Below, piece after piece: positions 24,784-35,496 of a stretch of DNA of 64,000 nt. The position numbers were made by a program, and so were the translations under genes. Under the pieces are notes generated by a model. That model did no database searches. It was not told the DNA's origin and saw nothing but the letters and a program-made list of their open reading frames with translations. Each line of letters begins with the position of its first letter. The first letter of the stretch is position 1. Source of the stretch: Costus lasius (lineage: Eukaryota; Streptophyta; Magnoliopsida; Zingiberales; Costaceae); the NCBI GenBank assembly GCA_027563935.2, contig CM050450.1, positions 30,367,439 through 30,431,438 of the forward strand. Direction: 5' to 3'.

Positions 24784-25764
24784 GAAGTTTGGGCTAGCTC
24801 ATTATCCAATGAGGCCCAATTATAAGTTGTCATGAAGAGGGAATTGGCTTAGAAGGGTATAATGGGGAGAAACCCAACCCCATTGGCGCCTAGGGGCATA
24901 ATGGGGTGAGGGTGGCATAAAGTGCTTCCTTTGGAAGGAAGTGGCACCTCCCCCTTCATCCTTTGATGGTATCTTGCCTCTATGGTAAGTATGGGGGCTG
25001 ATATGGCTTGAGGACTCTTTTGGAAAGAGCTTGGGCGCATATGAGAAGTAGGAAGATGTTTATGGTAAAGTCTTGGAGATTTTCCTTATCTCATAAACCC
25101 TACATGTGCCCAAACCCTTAACCTAGCCGAAATTCCTCTTGCTTGTTGCGCCTAGCCCTTCTCCTTGGATGGAAAGAATGCCTCTAAGGCATGTCTTAGG
25201 CTGATATGGCTATTGGACAAATAAGGATAGGTTGAATGAGGTTTATGGCAAAGTCTTGGAGACTTTCCTTACAACAAACCCCTATCATCCTAGCCGCCCA
25301 CTTGGCATGATCTTGGCCTTCCCTAAACTGCCTTTTGGCTTATAAAAGGGACCCTAGCTGCCTCCTCTCATGGTTCGAATGCTTAGTGGCGTGAACACAG
25401 ATAGAGGGGCGAGAGCAAGGGCAAAGGGCGACAACATCAAAGTGGCGCAACCCTTCTTCCTACAAGTGGCCGCAAGTCTTCTCCTTCCTCTCCTCTTGGC
25501 GCGACTTGGAGAAGGACTTGGTGGCGCAACTTCCTCTTAATCTTCCTCAAGGGTGAAACTCTTCTTCTCCCTCTTCTCTTGGAGTGAAGAGGATAAGGAG
25601 TTGGCGGCATCTTCCTTGCACTTGGCGCATGAACCTTGGAGGTGGCGCAAGAATAGTGAAGGAACACTAAGGCTTGATTCTCTTCCCGAGGCTAGCACCA
25701 AGCGTGGAAGGGAGCAACGATCAAGGAGTCGATGCGTAGATACTTGTGGAGGGCAAACACTTGG
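24784..25764 (+). repeat. 5' LTR of C, segment 2
   Basis: Continues the C LTR from the point where A was inserted; it matches 33508-34488 with about eight differences. Its last five bases are the duplication CTTGG made by the solo LTR that follows. Confidence 0.9.
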
Positions 25765-27499
25765 TGAAGAAACCCCTTTCAAGAGGGGGGCCGAAACTTG
25801 TAGAAAACCCCTTTCAAGAGGGAAGCCGAAACCCTGATTGTGGCGCACATATAGAGTTTTGCAAGCGGAAGATAGGGCTTCATGGGATCGCAATCATAAA
25901 AGCATATGATCAACTTGTATAAGAGGAATAGATCTAAAAGATCATACCAATGCCATCGATTTGATGATGCCTTGGAAGCAAAGGTTCAAGTGCTCCTTCT
26001 CCAAAGGTGACGCACACAACCGATGACGATAGCTTGCTCTTTGAGTCCTTTGTGCTAGCAAAAGCACTTCAAAGAATCCTTGTCGCGTGAGGGTGTTTCG
26101 AGATGAAGCTTGGCGAGTGTAACCTTCTTCTTCTCCTTCTCGTCCGAATCCTTTTGCCCCCAAAGAGGAACGTTGAGAAGAGAAGAGTGAAGTCGAGCGT
26201 TCAAAACGCTTTTGCGTTAAGGTGAAGTCGCCTTCATTACATTCCATAAATGGAAGATATGAAGCCATGCGCCACAACCAAACCAAAAACGCCTAACGCC
26301 TTGAACCAAGCGTTCACCCTTTGTGAACCGGTTCAAGCAACTTTAATCCACTTCAATTTGGTTCAAGAACCAAATTAAACCAGCCCAAGCCATGGTCTAG
26401 ATCTCACTCTGAACCAAAGGGTTCAAGATCTAACCGTTCATCTCTTGATGCTCTTGATCTCACCGATCTAGCATCAACTCTCTCGATCGAAGCTTACCGA
26501 TCTCAAGCCCCAATCAATCAAACATGATCAGACCAGATCTCACTTACAATCAGAGTCTCTATCCCTTTAAACTGAACCTAAACAATTCAGTCCACACGAT
26601 CTGACTTAAGTAAGCCATATCACCAAATTGTGCGACCCTGAGGGTTTCCTTTAAATGTCGGTAACGATAACTCACGTTATCACAATCAGTGAGGGGTATC
26701 TAGCAACACATCACTGTCTCCCGATATAAAGGAAAGAGTCTTCCAAGACTTCACCCAAACCACAGCACAAGCGTGAATCAACTCACTAGGCATTACATGT
26801 TTCCTTTGCCACTGGATGTTCTTATTGGACAAGCCTGTCAAGCTTGTAACTCCAATATGATGAGCATGATTAGATCAGATGAGCATAGTCACCTGGGTAT
26901 GGCCATACACTTTCTCAATCATCTCATCTAGGGGGCCCCTATAGAACACCACACTCCTTCAACAAGGAGACGGCAATCCTCTATCTATCACTAGTGCCCT
27001 AACCTGACTCATGATCATTATCCAAGATAGTCTATAACCATTATGTTTCAAATGATATTGAACTACCTCAAAACAATGACAATCATCATTTAGAAACACA
27101 AGTGATCTCAAGTCAGAGGACATGTGCCACTTGTTACAATCAAGGATCATTCACATTGTGACAAGCAATTGAATATCCTAGTAGGGTCTGTCCAGTACAT
27201 CCAATGTACCCATGAGTCTACATCTTATTCCATGCTTGAAGCATCCTATAAGATTAGAATACATATTAGTCTCAATCATATCAAGGCTGTCCCATGTTCA
27301 CCAAGATATATCGACTAAGGACATTTAGCATGTCAGCCTAGCTGAACAGCTTTGAGACATTATTCAGTAGTACACTTATTACAGCAGACAAGGTAACAAC
27401 CTGAATAATAACCATGCCTTTATAAACACAAGAGTTTATTACATGATACTGATACAATCCCAAGGCCTCAAACATTAGCCTTAAGGGCATACCCCAACA
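25765..27499 (-). mobile_element. reversed solo LTR of family A (A3) inside the C LTR
   Basis: 1735 bp ending (LTR start in reverse) at 27499. The target duplication CTTGG is at 25760-25764 and 27500-27504. Near 25771-25828 a short segment with CCCCTTTCAAGAGGG is present twice, which makes it slightly longer than the other family A LTRs. Confidence 0.93.
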
Positions 27500-27504
27500 C
27501 TTGG

Positions 27505-27679
27505 GTGCCTTCAACATGGCTTCGACATCTAGACAAGCAAAAGAGGTACATCTCTAACACATCCTTGTGTCTTCTCTCTCGCATGGATCCTTGGGAACAG
27601 AATATGTTTCGGGTGTAATGACTCTTCCGCTGCATCCTGGGATTGCAAAATTTTAAATTACACCCGGTATTCCCTAACA
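27505..27679 (+). repeat. 5' LTR of C, segment 3
   Basis: The last 175 bp of the 5' LTR of C, ending CCCTAACA, followed by the primer site at 27681-27692 (TGGTATCAGAGC). Confidence 0.9.
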
Positions 27680-27680
27680 G

Positions 27681-29199
27681 TGGTATCAGAGCTACTTGCG
27701 AGAACCACAAGATGTACGTTTGCTTGTGTGAAAAATTTTTCAAAAATTTTTCTTCTATCCATGCGCGTTTCACTTAGAAAGCATTTTTCATCCAATCTTC
27801 TCTTCTCAACTTTATGGCCGAAACTTGGATTTTATTTATGCTTGATTTAAGACCAAAGGCGCACGTAGGTTTTGTCAAGTAGGACGGGCATTGTGTCTTC
27901 GGACTGGCCGGGTCTCTTGATCTGACAAAACTGCCAGCCGATAGGGGCTATGAAATCATCATGGAACTTGATCTAAATTTTGGCATAAATTTGGTTAAGA
28001 GTGTGCTTTGGATGATATTGGCGCATAAGGTGCTAAAATTTGACTTTTCCGGATTTTCAAATTTTACATGCGCCACTTGATTGGGTTGATATGGTCATAG
28101 CGAGTGCCCTCTTGTGTTGTGATGTGGAAGCATGTTTCCACTTGTGATGAATGCTTGTAAAATCTCTTTCCACCTGCGTGTGGTTCTCTCCCTATCTTGT
28201 TGTAAAGAATTTTTCATCTTGTTTAGAATAGATGTAGAATTATATGATAGGTTAGGGCTTCATCTTGACAACAAGGAGTCTTCTTCAATCGGAGTCAGAA
28301 GTGGCGCCAGCTTTGGAAGCATGGTGATGGACTTGCGGCTAAAATAAGAACATATGCTTTCGGCTTCTGGCATGGGCTGATCTGCTTTAGGGACTTGCAA
28401 CCCTTGGATGCGCGATAACATGTCACATGGCTCGTGACAAGTTATGTGTATGAAAAGGGCTATGACCATATCGACCAAACTAGCATGCCTGTGATGGTTT
28501 ATTATTTTGTCCATAGCATGCCTGTGATGTTTTTCCTTTGCTGCCATAACCATAGGAAAACTGCATGCTAGAAAAGAATAAAACAAACATGAAAAAAATC
28601 TCAATACAATATCAAGTCGATAGCCTTCTAACGCGTAGCCCTCATCAAACTATCGATCGGTGGTGTTGTGAACTGTTTCCCACCCTCGTGGGACACACCC
28701 ACTTATCTTTAGAAGGTGTGTGGTGACAATGATTTCCCCAGTCCAGTTTTAACCTGGGCGTGCCTTCGCAAGGAAATTCGTTGACCCTGGGCATAACAGT
28801 TAGGATCAGACTTGACTAGTTTTTCATATGACACTGACATGATGAATCACTAGAGGCAGCTGTTGAGAGGATAGGGTTCTGTGTTGTATCCAGCCCTCGT
28901 TGGACACAGGGCGCCTAGTCTGTCTTAACTAAGAGGAATTGTGCATGGCACAATTGGCTGGTATGCCTACCTAAGGAAGCATGAGACTCTCTGTGCATCC
29001 CAACTCACCCTCGTGAGTCGCGGAGACCTTATGTGAAATTAGGATCCTACTCACTTATTTCCATGTTGAGTTAGAGAGTTCTCAACTTGTTTTGGAGATA
29101 GTGGGAGCGTAGCATTTAATTTAAAGTCCTTGTTGAATGCTTTATCATTGTACTTATTTTACTTATTTGCTTATTATAGAAGGCATCTCCTGATCTAAG
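27681..29199 (+). other. primer site and leader of element C with three small hairpins
   Basis: TGGTATCAGAGC at 27681-27692, then about 1.5 kb of non-coding leader. The hairpins are CCCAC-CCTC-GTGGG (28679-28692), CCAG-CCCTCG-TTGG (28890-28903, with one G-T pair) and CTCAC-CCTC-GTGAG (29004-29017). Stems differ from those in element A but occupy matching context (GTGTTGT before the first two). No frame with coding support is seen. Confidence 0.75.
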
Positions 29200-29830
29200 A
29201 TTGAAACTTTATAAAAATAACTTGGATGGGATAAACTAGACAAAATGGTTCAAAATTTTGTCCAAGATACTGGAACAAGAGAATAAGGTGCATCTTCTTG
29301 AAAGACCTCTATCCCAGCCTAGTGTGTATTTCACTAATGAGTGGGAGTGGAATGTCTATCTTGAACATTGTGAAGATAACGAATAGTACACTGCTCTTGT
29401 CTTAGAGTGCATGACCCCAGAGGTCAAGGTTGAATGTGATGAGATGGGGATTTATGATCTAATCATACATCTCAAAGGTCTCTTCACACCATGCTCTATA
29501 GACAATGATCAGGAGAGTTCTGTTGGATCTTCAGAGTGTATGCCTGAATCTGAGAATGACCATGGTTCTGTATCTTCGAAGCTAATACTTCGGAAGACTG
29601 GGAATGCATGGGTATTTCGAAGAGGATTAATGGCCAAGAAGAGCATGGCAAAGAAGAAGGGATGTAATCCATCCGCTTCAGGTATTGTGTTACCGAGGTC
29701 TTTTGTCTACTTCTTATTCATGGGTACTGGGTACCATATGTGAGGCTCACATATGTTTTACATATGCAGGAGCTCAAAAGAAGTAGGACGAAGAGGCATG
29801 ATGGGATCGACTCTCGGGTCAGTGACGGAG
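29200..29830 (+). pseudogene. gag remnant of element C
   Basis: Broken frames resemble the start of a copia gag (a Lys-Leu-rich stretch near 29200-29300, then an acidic segment at 29411-29700). The protease region is only recognisable as SYSWVLGT-like text near 29706-29740, with the catalytic Asp lost, followed by a Cys/His stretch. The largest open piece, 29411-29743, is 110 codons. No functional product is expected. Confidence 0.6.
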
Positions 29831-30690
29831 CATTGGATGCTGCTGTTGATATCATCTCACTGTCTTGAAGACTTTATATAGAACTTTGCTATTATGTATC
29901 AGCTTATGTATTAGAACAACATTCCTTTTGGAAAGGACTTCAGGTTAAAATAATAAATAATATTTTTCTTTAATATGAGATGTTCTATTGAAGTGATACA
30001 GTTGACAATAGTTTGTGGTTCTATATGTGACACAAGATCAGATCTAATGATTCAATAAACATCCTCTTATAGCATTGTCTCTTGAACCATAGAACAAAGG
30101 TCACATCCAAAGGTCCATTGACTATTATGATACATGTGAGCCTAGTTCAAAGGAACAATATGACAGATGCTGCCTTCACCATAAAGGGTGGAAGGACTAT
30201 TGGCTTGTTGGATCTAATACACAAAAATGTAAGTGGACCCATGTAAACAAGCACTAAGAGGAGTTATATACTTCATTAGGTGTGGGTATGCCTTACGCAA
30301 CCCAAGAACTTTGGAAAAATCCAAGAAGTTCACAAGTGAAGTATTGAGTCAAATTGAAGGATCTATTAAAGCACCTTGATTGGATCAAGATGATCAGTGG
30401 AGAATTTGATGACTGTCCTAAGAAGTGTGGAGTTATCTCACAGCTTTCTTAGTACACCATTGTGTGGTGAATTTCAAAGAAAGATAAAGGAACACATTGG
30501 ATGTGGTTCCATCTTTGAATAGTCATACAAATATACTACTATGATGCCATGCAAACAGATGTACTGCCACTCCATAAGAAAATGTCTAAATTAGCTTTTG
30601 AGTTGCGAACTACAAATATCCCATTTCTTCAATGGAATTGGGAATGTAATGTGCAGTGATTCAAAAGTATGTGTTTGTGGTGCACTATAG
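29831..30690 (+). pseudogene. GAG-pre-integrase and integrase remnant of element C
   Basis: Only short similarities to the integrase of A and B1 survive (for example the LLDLIH region near 30205-30230 and AAGTGTGGAGTTATCTCACA near 30423, matching ECGIISQ). Numerous indels put adjoining pieces in different frames. Confidence 0.6.
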
Positions 30691-31560
30691 AGTGCTAATT
30701 CTATCCCAAGGAGAACAAATTATTTGTTGCTCAAAGTGCTGTCTCTCTTGAGAAAGTATTTCTTTTGAAAGAAGCTAGTGGGAGTAGATTTGATTTGGAC
30801 AAGGTCCAGAATCAACCACAATATAATTAGACACAGATGGAGAGTAAAATCTCACATACAGGTTGAAAGTCAACCTGAGGTTCAAGTAACACAGGAACCA
30901 CATAAGTCTGGATCGATTCGATATGCTGGGCATGACGAATTTTTCATCAAGAATGAACCTAAGACTTATGAGGAAATGGAAGCGGTCGGTGGACCAGATT
31001 CCAAGAAATGGCTAAGGGCCATGAAAACCATGATGGACTCCATGTCTGCTAATCAAGTATGGGACTTGGATAAGCTGCCAAAGGGGAAATTCCCACAGGC
31101 TATAAATAAATCTTCTAGGAAGATAAACATGGAAGGTAACATTGTTACCTTAAAAGGCAAGCTAGTGAACAATAATTTCAGGCAAATCCACTGGGTGGAT
31201 AATGATGAAATTTTCACCAATAGCTGAGCTTTTAATCCATTAGGGATCTGCTTGTTATAATTGCATGATCAGTTATGGCATGTTGTTATGAAAACTGCCT
31301 TTCTTGCATGGACATCTGAAAAGATATCTATAAGGAAGTAGCCAGAAGGTTTTCATATCAAGGCCATAAAGATATGCATGGTGTGCAAGAATGTTTGAAA
31401 TAGCCTGTCTTTACAAGAAGATCAGTGGGAGCACCTTAATAGTATTTCTTGTTCTAGATGATTGATGATATTCTCCTCACATGGAATGACATCTCAGCTC
31501 TTCACATGGTGAAGAAAAGGTTTGATATGTATTTCGAGAAGAATGATCTAGGGAATGATG
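30691..31560 (+). pseudogene. reverse transcriptase remnant of element C
   Basis: The piece at 30778-31227 is open for 149 codons and matches the RT linker and N-terminal part (EPKTYEE, GGPDSKKWLRAM, MDSMSANQVWDL). Beyond it the frame is lost; a degenerate YVDD region (LVLDD-like) lies near 31441-31475. Damage includes frameshifts and deletions and is far heavier than the LTR divergence would predict. Confidence 0.7.
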
Positions 31561-32420
31561 CCAACATCCTAGGCATGAGGATCTATAGATAGAGATCCAA
31601 GAAAGTCATTTCCCTTTAGTCAATCTATGTTCATCCAAGAGTTTCTGGAGAGGTTTATATTGGATGATTCCAAATATTGATATCTTCCAGGAAGATATGG
31701 TCTGACTCTCTCAAGGATGTTGTGTCCTATGGCACAGCTGGAGAGTAATAACATGGGTCTAAAATCCTGATACATGGTGTGTAGGATGGATCATGTTTTG
31801 AATAAAATACTCAAGACCATTTGTGGCAAATGCTTGGAGCATAGCTAGCAAGTTTCAATCAGATCTTAGTGTTTAACACTAGATAGCTGTGAAAGCAATC
31901 CTTATATATATACTTGGGAAGTATAAAGGATTGGAGTCTAGTCTATGATAGACAGGAAAGAATTTTGTGTACAAGGGTACACTGACACTTCGTTCCAATC
32001 TAGTGACTATTGATCACAGCCAGGATTTGCGCTTTGCCTTATTATGGTGTTGTGTGCTAAAAGAGCATTATGCAAACCAAAGTGGCAAGATTCTACAAAT
32101 AAGGCTGAGTACATTGCAGCTCCTTGTGGCAGCCAAGGAGGCAGCTTCATTCATTTGAACTTGATCTAGTTCATAATGCTTGATGGTCCAGTATAGTTCT
32201 TACTAGGACCATAGCATAAGAGAAGGAACTTAATGCTCAAGTATGTACTGTAGCATATCATCTGATCTTAGAGATCATGGATAAGGATGATGATCAAATT
32301 TGTTAAAATAAACACAGATAGCAATCTAGAAAAACCCACTAACATAGCCTCTGGCGTAGCGGAAGCTAAATGGGTCATACTAGAGACATTGGAATTGACT
32401 AAAACATCAGTTGTCCTTGG
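31561..32420 (+). pseudogene. RNase H remnant of element C
   Basis: Similarities to RNase H are scattered over several frames: GYTDTSFQS near 31970-31995, TEYIAA-like text near 32105, a NLEKPTNIASGVAEAK-like end near 32320-32370. The end lies just before the purine tract at 32430-32439. Not functional. Confidence 0.65.
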
Positions 32421-32440
32421 TCTTAGTGCAAGTGGGAGAT

Positions 32441-34664
32441 TGTTGGTGTATATGCCCTAAAGACCAATGTATGGACATGGTCAGGCATTGTTTGAATATA
32501 CTTTGATAGAACTATTACTCTTTATATAGGCATGGTCATTATTATGCAGACTTCTCTACCTGCATTGATGTATTGAGTTGCATAAATAATGTCCCAGGAG
32601 TTTGGATTGGATCCATTCTCATAAGAAATCCCCAGACAAGGTACCTTAGCAGATATGAGACAGCTTTGGTACATGTGAGACTAGTGTATGGGCTGGTTAA
32701 GTGCGGGGCACAGTAACGCAGACATACAGGTGCATTGGATGCACTAGAGTGATCCACCGTGAGGATTGACTTGTCTGGTCAACAAGTCAATCTCACATGC
32801 AAGAGGTTTGCATTGATCCTTAGACTTGAGGTATTCATGTCTAGATTTGATGATGGGTATGCTTTAATACAGTCTTACGTCTCTCCGTAATTGGGAGATC
32901 AAAACGACTGTCATTGGGCATGTCATAAGTCATGTGGAGACATGGATGACCAATAGTAGGATTTGCCCCTTCCTTATTGGAAGCATGATATCCACTCGGG
33001 GCGCCCCACCTTATTGGTGCATGACAGGAAAGTGTGGCCACACTTGTTGAGTCATGACCAATGCATTGGATAATAAACTTGAGACTAATCCAATGGCAGG
33101 ATATCAGCTTAGGCAAAGGGATCTATAATGCAATGGGAATCCTCGTTGCTTATTAGGAGTTGTTGCCATAATGACTTAAGTCCTATGACATGGGTAGTAG
33201 TGATGTGTTGCTAGATACCCCTCACTACTTATGATGTTTACATCATTGCCATCGTCATATGGATCCTACGGGGTCACACGCAATAGACTCTTGACGTTGC
33301 TTTAATCAGAAGCCTTAGGATCAAGTTATTGGATAACTTGGATCCATTTGGAAGATTTCATCAGCGCCAATGGGCCTGATGAGTTGGAAGAAAGTTATTG
33401 GGGCCAAACTTCATTTTTGGCAGGTTGACCCGAAATTGACCTAGATTGGTCACATTTGGATTAGGGTTGCATTGGATTGGATCCAATGGCTTAATCAACC
33501 TATGCCATGAAGTTTGGGCTAGCTCATTATCCAATGAGGCCCAATTATAAGTTGTCATGAAGAGGGAATTGGCTTAGAAGGGTATAATGGGGAGAAACCC
33601 AACCCCATTGGCGCCTAGGGGCATAATGGGGTGAGGGTGGCATAAAGTGCTTCCTTTGGAAGGAAGTGGCACCTCCCCCTTCATCCTTTGATGGTATCTT
33701 GCCTCTATGGTAAGTATGGGGGCTGATATGGCTTGAGGACTCTTTTGGAAAGAGCTTGGGCACATATGAGAAGTAGGAAGATGTTTATGATAAAGTCTTG
33801 GAGATTTTCCTTATCTCATAAACCCTACATGTGCCCAAACCCTTAACCTAGCCGAAATTCCTCTTGCTTGTTGCGCCTAGCCCTTCTCCTTGGATGGAAA
33901 GAATGCCTCTAAGGCATGTCTTAGGCTGATATGGCTATTGGACAAATAAGGATAGGTTGAATGAGGTTTATGGCAAAGTCTTGGAGACTTTCCTTACAAC
34001 AAACCCCTATCATCCTAGCCGCCCACTTGGCATGATCTTGGCCTTCCCTAAACTGCCTTTTGGCTTATAAAAGGGACCCTAGCTGCCTCCTCTCATGGTT
34101 CGAATGCTTAGTGGTGTGAACACAGATAGAGGGGCGAGAGCAAGGGCAAAGGGCGACAACATCAAAGTGGCGCAACCCTTCTTCCTACAAGTGGCCGCAA
34201 GTCTTCTCCTTCCTCTCCTCTTGGCGCGACTTGGAGAAGGACTTGGTGGCGCAACTTCCTCTTAATCTTCCTCAAGGGCGAAACTCTTCTTCTCCCTCTT
34301 CTCTTGGAGTGAAGAGGATAAGGAGTTGGCGGCATCTTCCTTGCACTTGGCGCATGAACCTTGGAGGTGGCGCAAGAATAGTGAAGGAACACTAAGGCTT
34401 GATTCTCTTCCCGAGGATAGCACCAAGCGTGGAAGGGAGCAACGATCAAGGAGTCGACGCGTGGATACTTGTGGAGGGCGAACACTTGGGCGCCTTCAAC
34501 ATGGCTTCAACATCTAGACAAGCAAAAGAGGTACATCTCTAACACATCCTTGTGTCTTCTCTCTCGCATGGATCCTTGGGAACGGAATATCTTTCGGGTG
34601 TAATGACTCTTCCGCTGCGTCCTGGGACTGCAAAATTTTAAATTACACCTGGTATTCCCTAACA
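32441..34664 (+). repeat. 3' LTR of element C (intact)
   Basis: 2224 bp, the reference copy for this LTR family. A TATA box, TATAAAAG, is at 34066-34073. It is followed by the second copy of GTTCT (34665-34669). Frames inside it are repeated in the 5' LTR pieces and carry no protein motif. Confidence 0.92.
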
Positions 34665-34669
34665 GTTCT

Positions 34670-35227
34670 TGGCGTCCCCGTACCACCGAAGACCGATTGT
34701 ATGTGCATACATGGTTGCTTGAGGATTGGATAGGCCGGTTCATTGTGGAATCTGGTGGCATGCTATCCGTGCATCTGGACGGGCTAGTCTTGATAGTAGA
34801 CCTTCTTGGTGAAACCGTGCCATGGGTAGAGGCGGAATTCCAGCGCCTTGAGGCCCGTTACCTAGCCCATGGCCTTCTTCCACCCGCGTTGGAAGTTGAG
34901 GAGAAACCATTAGTCCCCTCCGTGATTGAGTCCTCACCCATGAAAGATGTGTACCAGTTGGAGCCTTCGGTTGTAGAGGCTAAGGACACATATTAGGAGT
35001 CCACCGATATGGTTCGGTCCCTCGCCCCATCCATTGAGTTTGTTGTCCTCTCATGTTTGCTCGAACGATATGAGGACAACTTTGTTGGTTTGTTCGAATC
35101 ATCGGTTGGGACTCCACTTCCCATTAACAGTGGGTTCCTGTGCATTCTCCTTTGTTTTATCTCCTCGCATCCCCCACATGTCTCCCATGACTATGAAGCC
35201 ATCCTCAAAGATGGTTACATTGGTTGA
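34670..35227 (+). pseudogene. element D open reading frame, main part (unknown protein)
   Basis: Continues in phase from 13669-13686, giving about 190 codons with a single internal stop, TAG at 34994-34996, before the natural end at 35225-35227. No frameshift is seen. I do not recognise the protein. Visible traits: a Trp-rich start (HTWLLEDWIGRF near 34706), a stretch of hydrophobic and acidic residues (VLIVDLLGETVPWVEAEF), a Glu-rich middle and a hydrophobic C-terminal half with FLCILLCF, which could be one membrane segment. No zinc knuckle and no protease, RT or integrase motif. A shortened gag-like protein is possible but not shown. Its survival with one stop despite about 9% LTR divergence hints at coding constraint in the family. 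Confidence 0.65.
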
Positions 35228-35496
35228 CCCCCGCCCGAGCGTGATAAGCTCTTTGTTGGTTTGCATCCGTCCTCATCTTGTCCCCCACATCTCGTAATTC
35301 AGTCTTTTGTGTTTGTTTTCCATTGTGTTTATGTGCATGTCGACTTTTTGCATCGGATCTATTTGAGCAACTGTAGGTGTAAAATGGAGGCCATTGCACA
35401 TGTTAGGCCACCAAAATGTGAGCAAAATCTGAGTTTCCAAGGAATTACATGTCAATTTAATTCTCTGGAGAAGAATTCTTCAAACCGGGGGAGGGT
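35228..35496 (+). other. 3' untranslated region and polypurine tract of element D
   Basis: Non-coding stretch ending in ACCGGGGGAGGG at 35485-35495, directly before the 3' LTR at 35497. Confidence 0.75.

Larger units (their letters stand above)
13687..34664 (+). mobile_element. Ty1/copia element C, inserted in D and carrying nested insertions
   Basis: LTRs begin TGTTGGTG and end CCCTAACA; the target duplication GTTCT is at 13682-13686 and 34665-34669. The 5' LTR is in three pieces (13687-14752, 24784-25764, 27505-27679), separated by element A and a solo LTR. The pieces total 2222 bp against 2224 bp for the 3' LTR, which confirms the reconstruction. The internal region 27680-32440 is about 4.8 kb. 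About 31 differences between the LTRs were counted by eye (near 1.4%), yet the coding region is very decayed. Confidence 0.92.
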
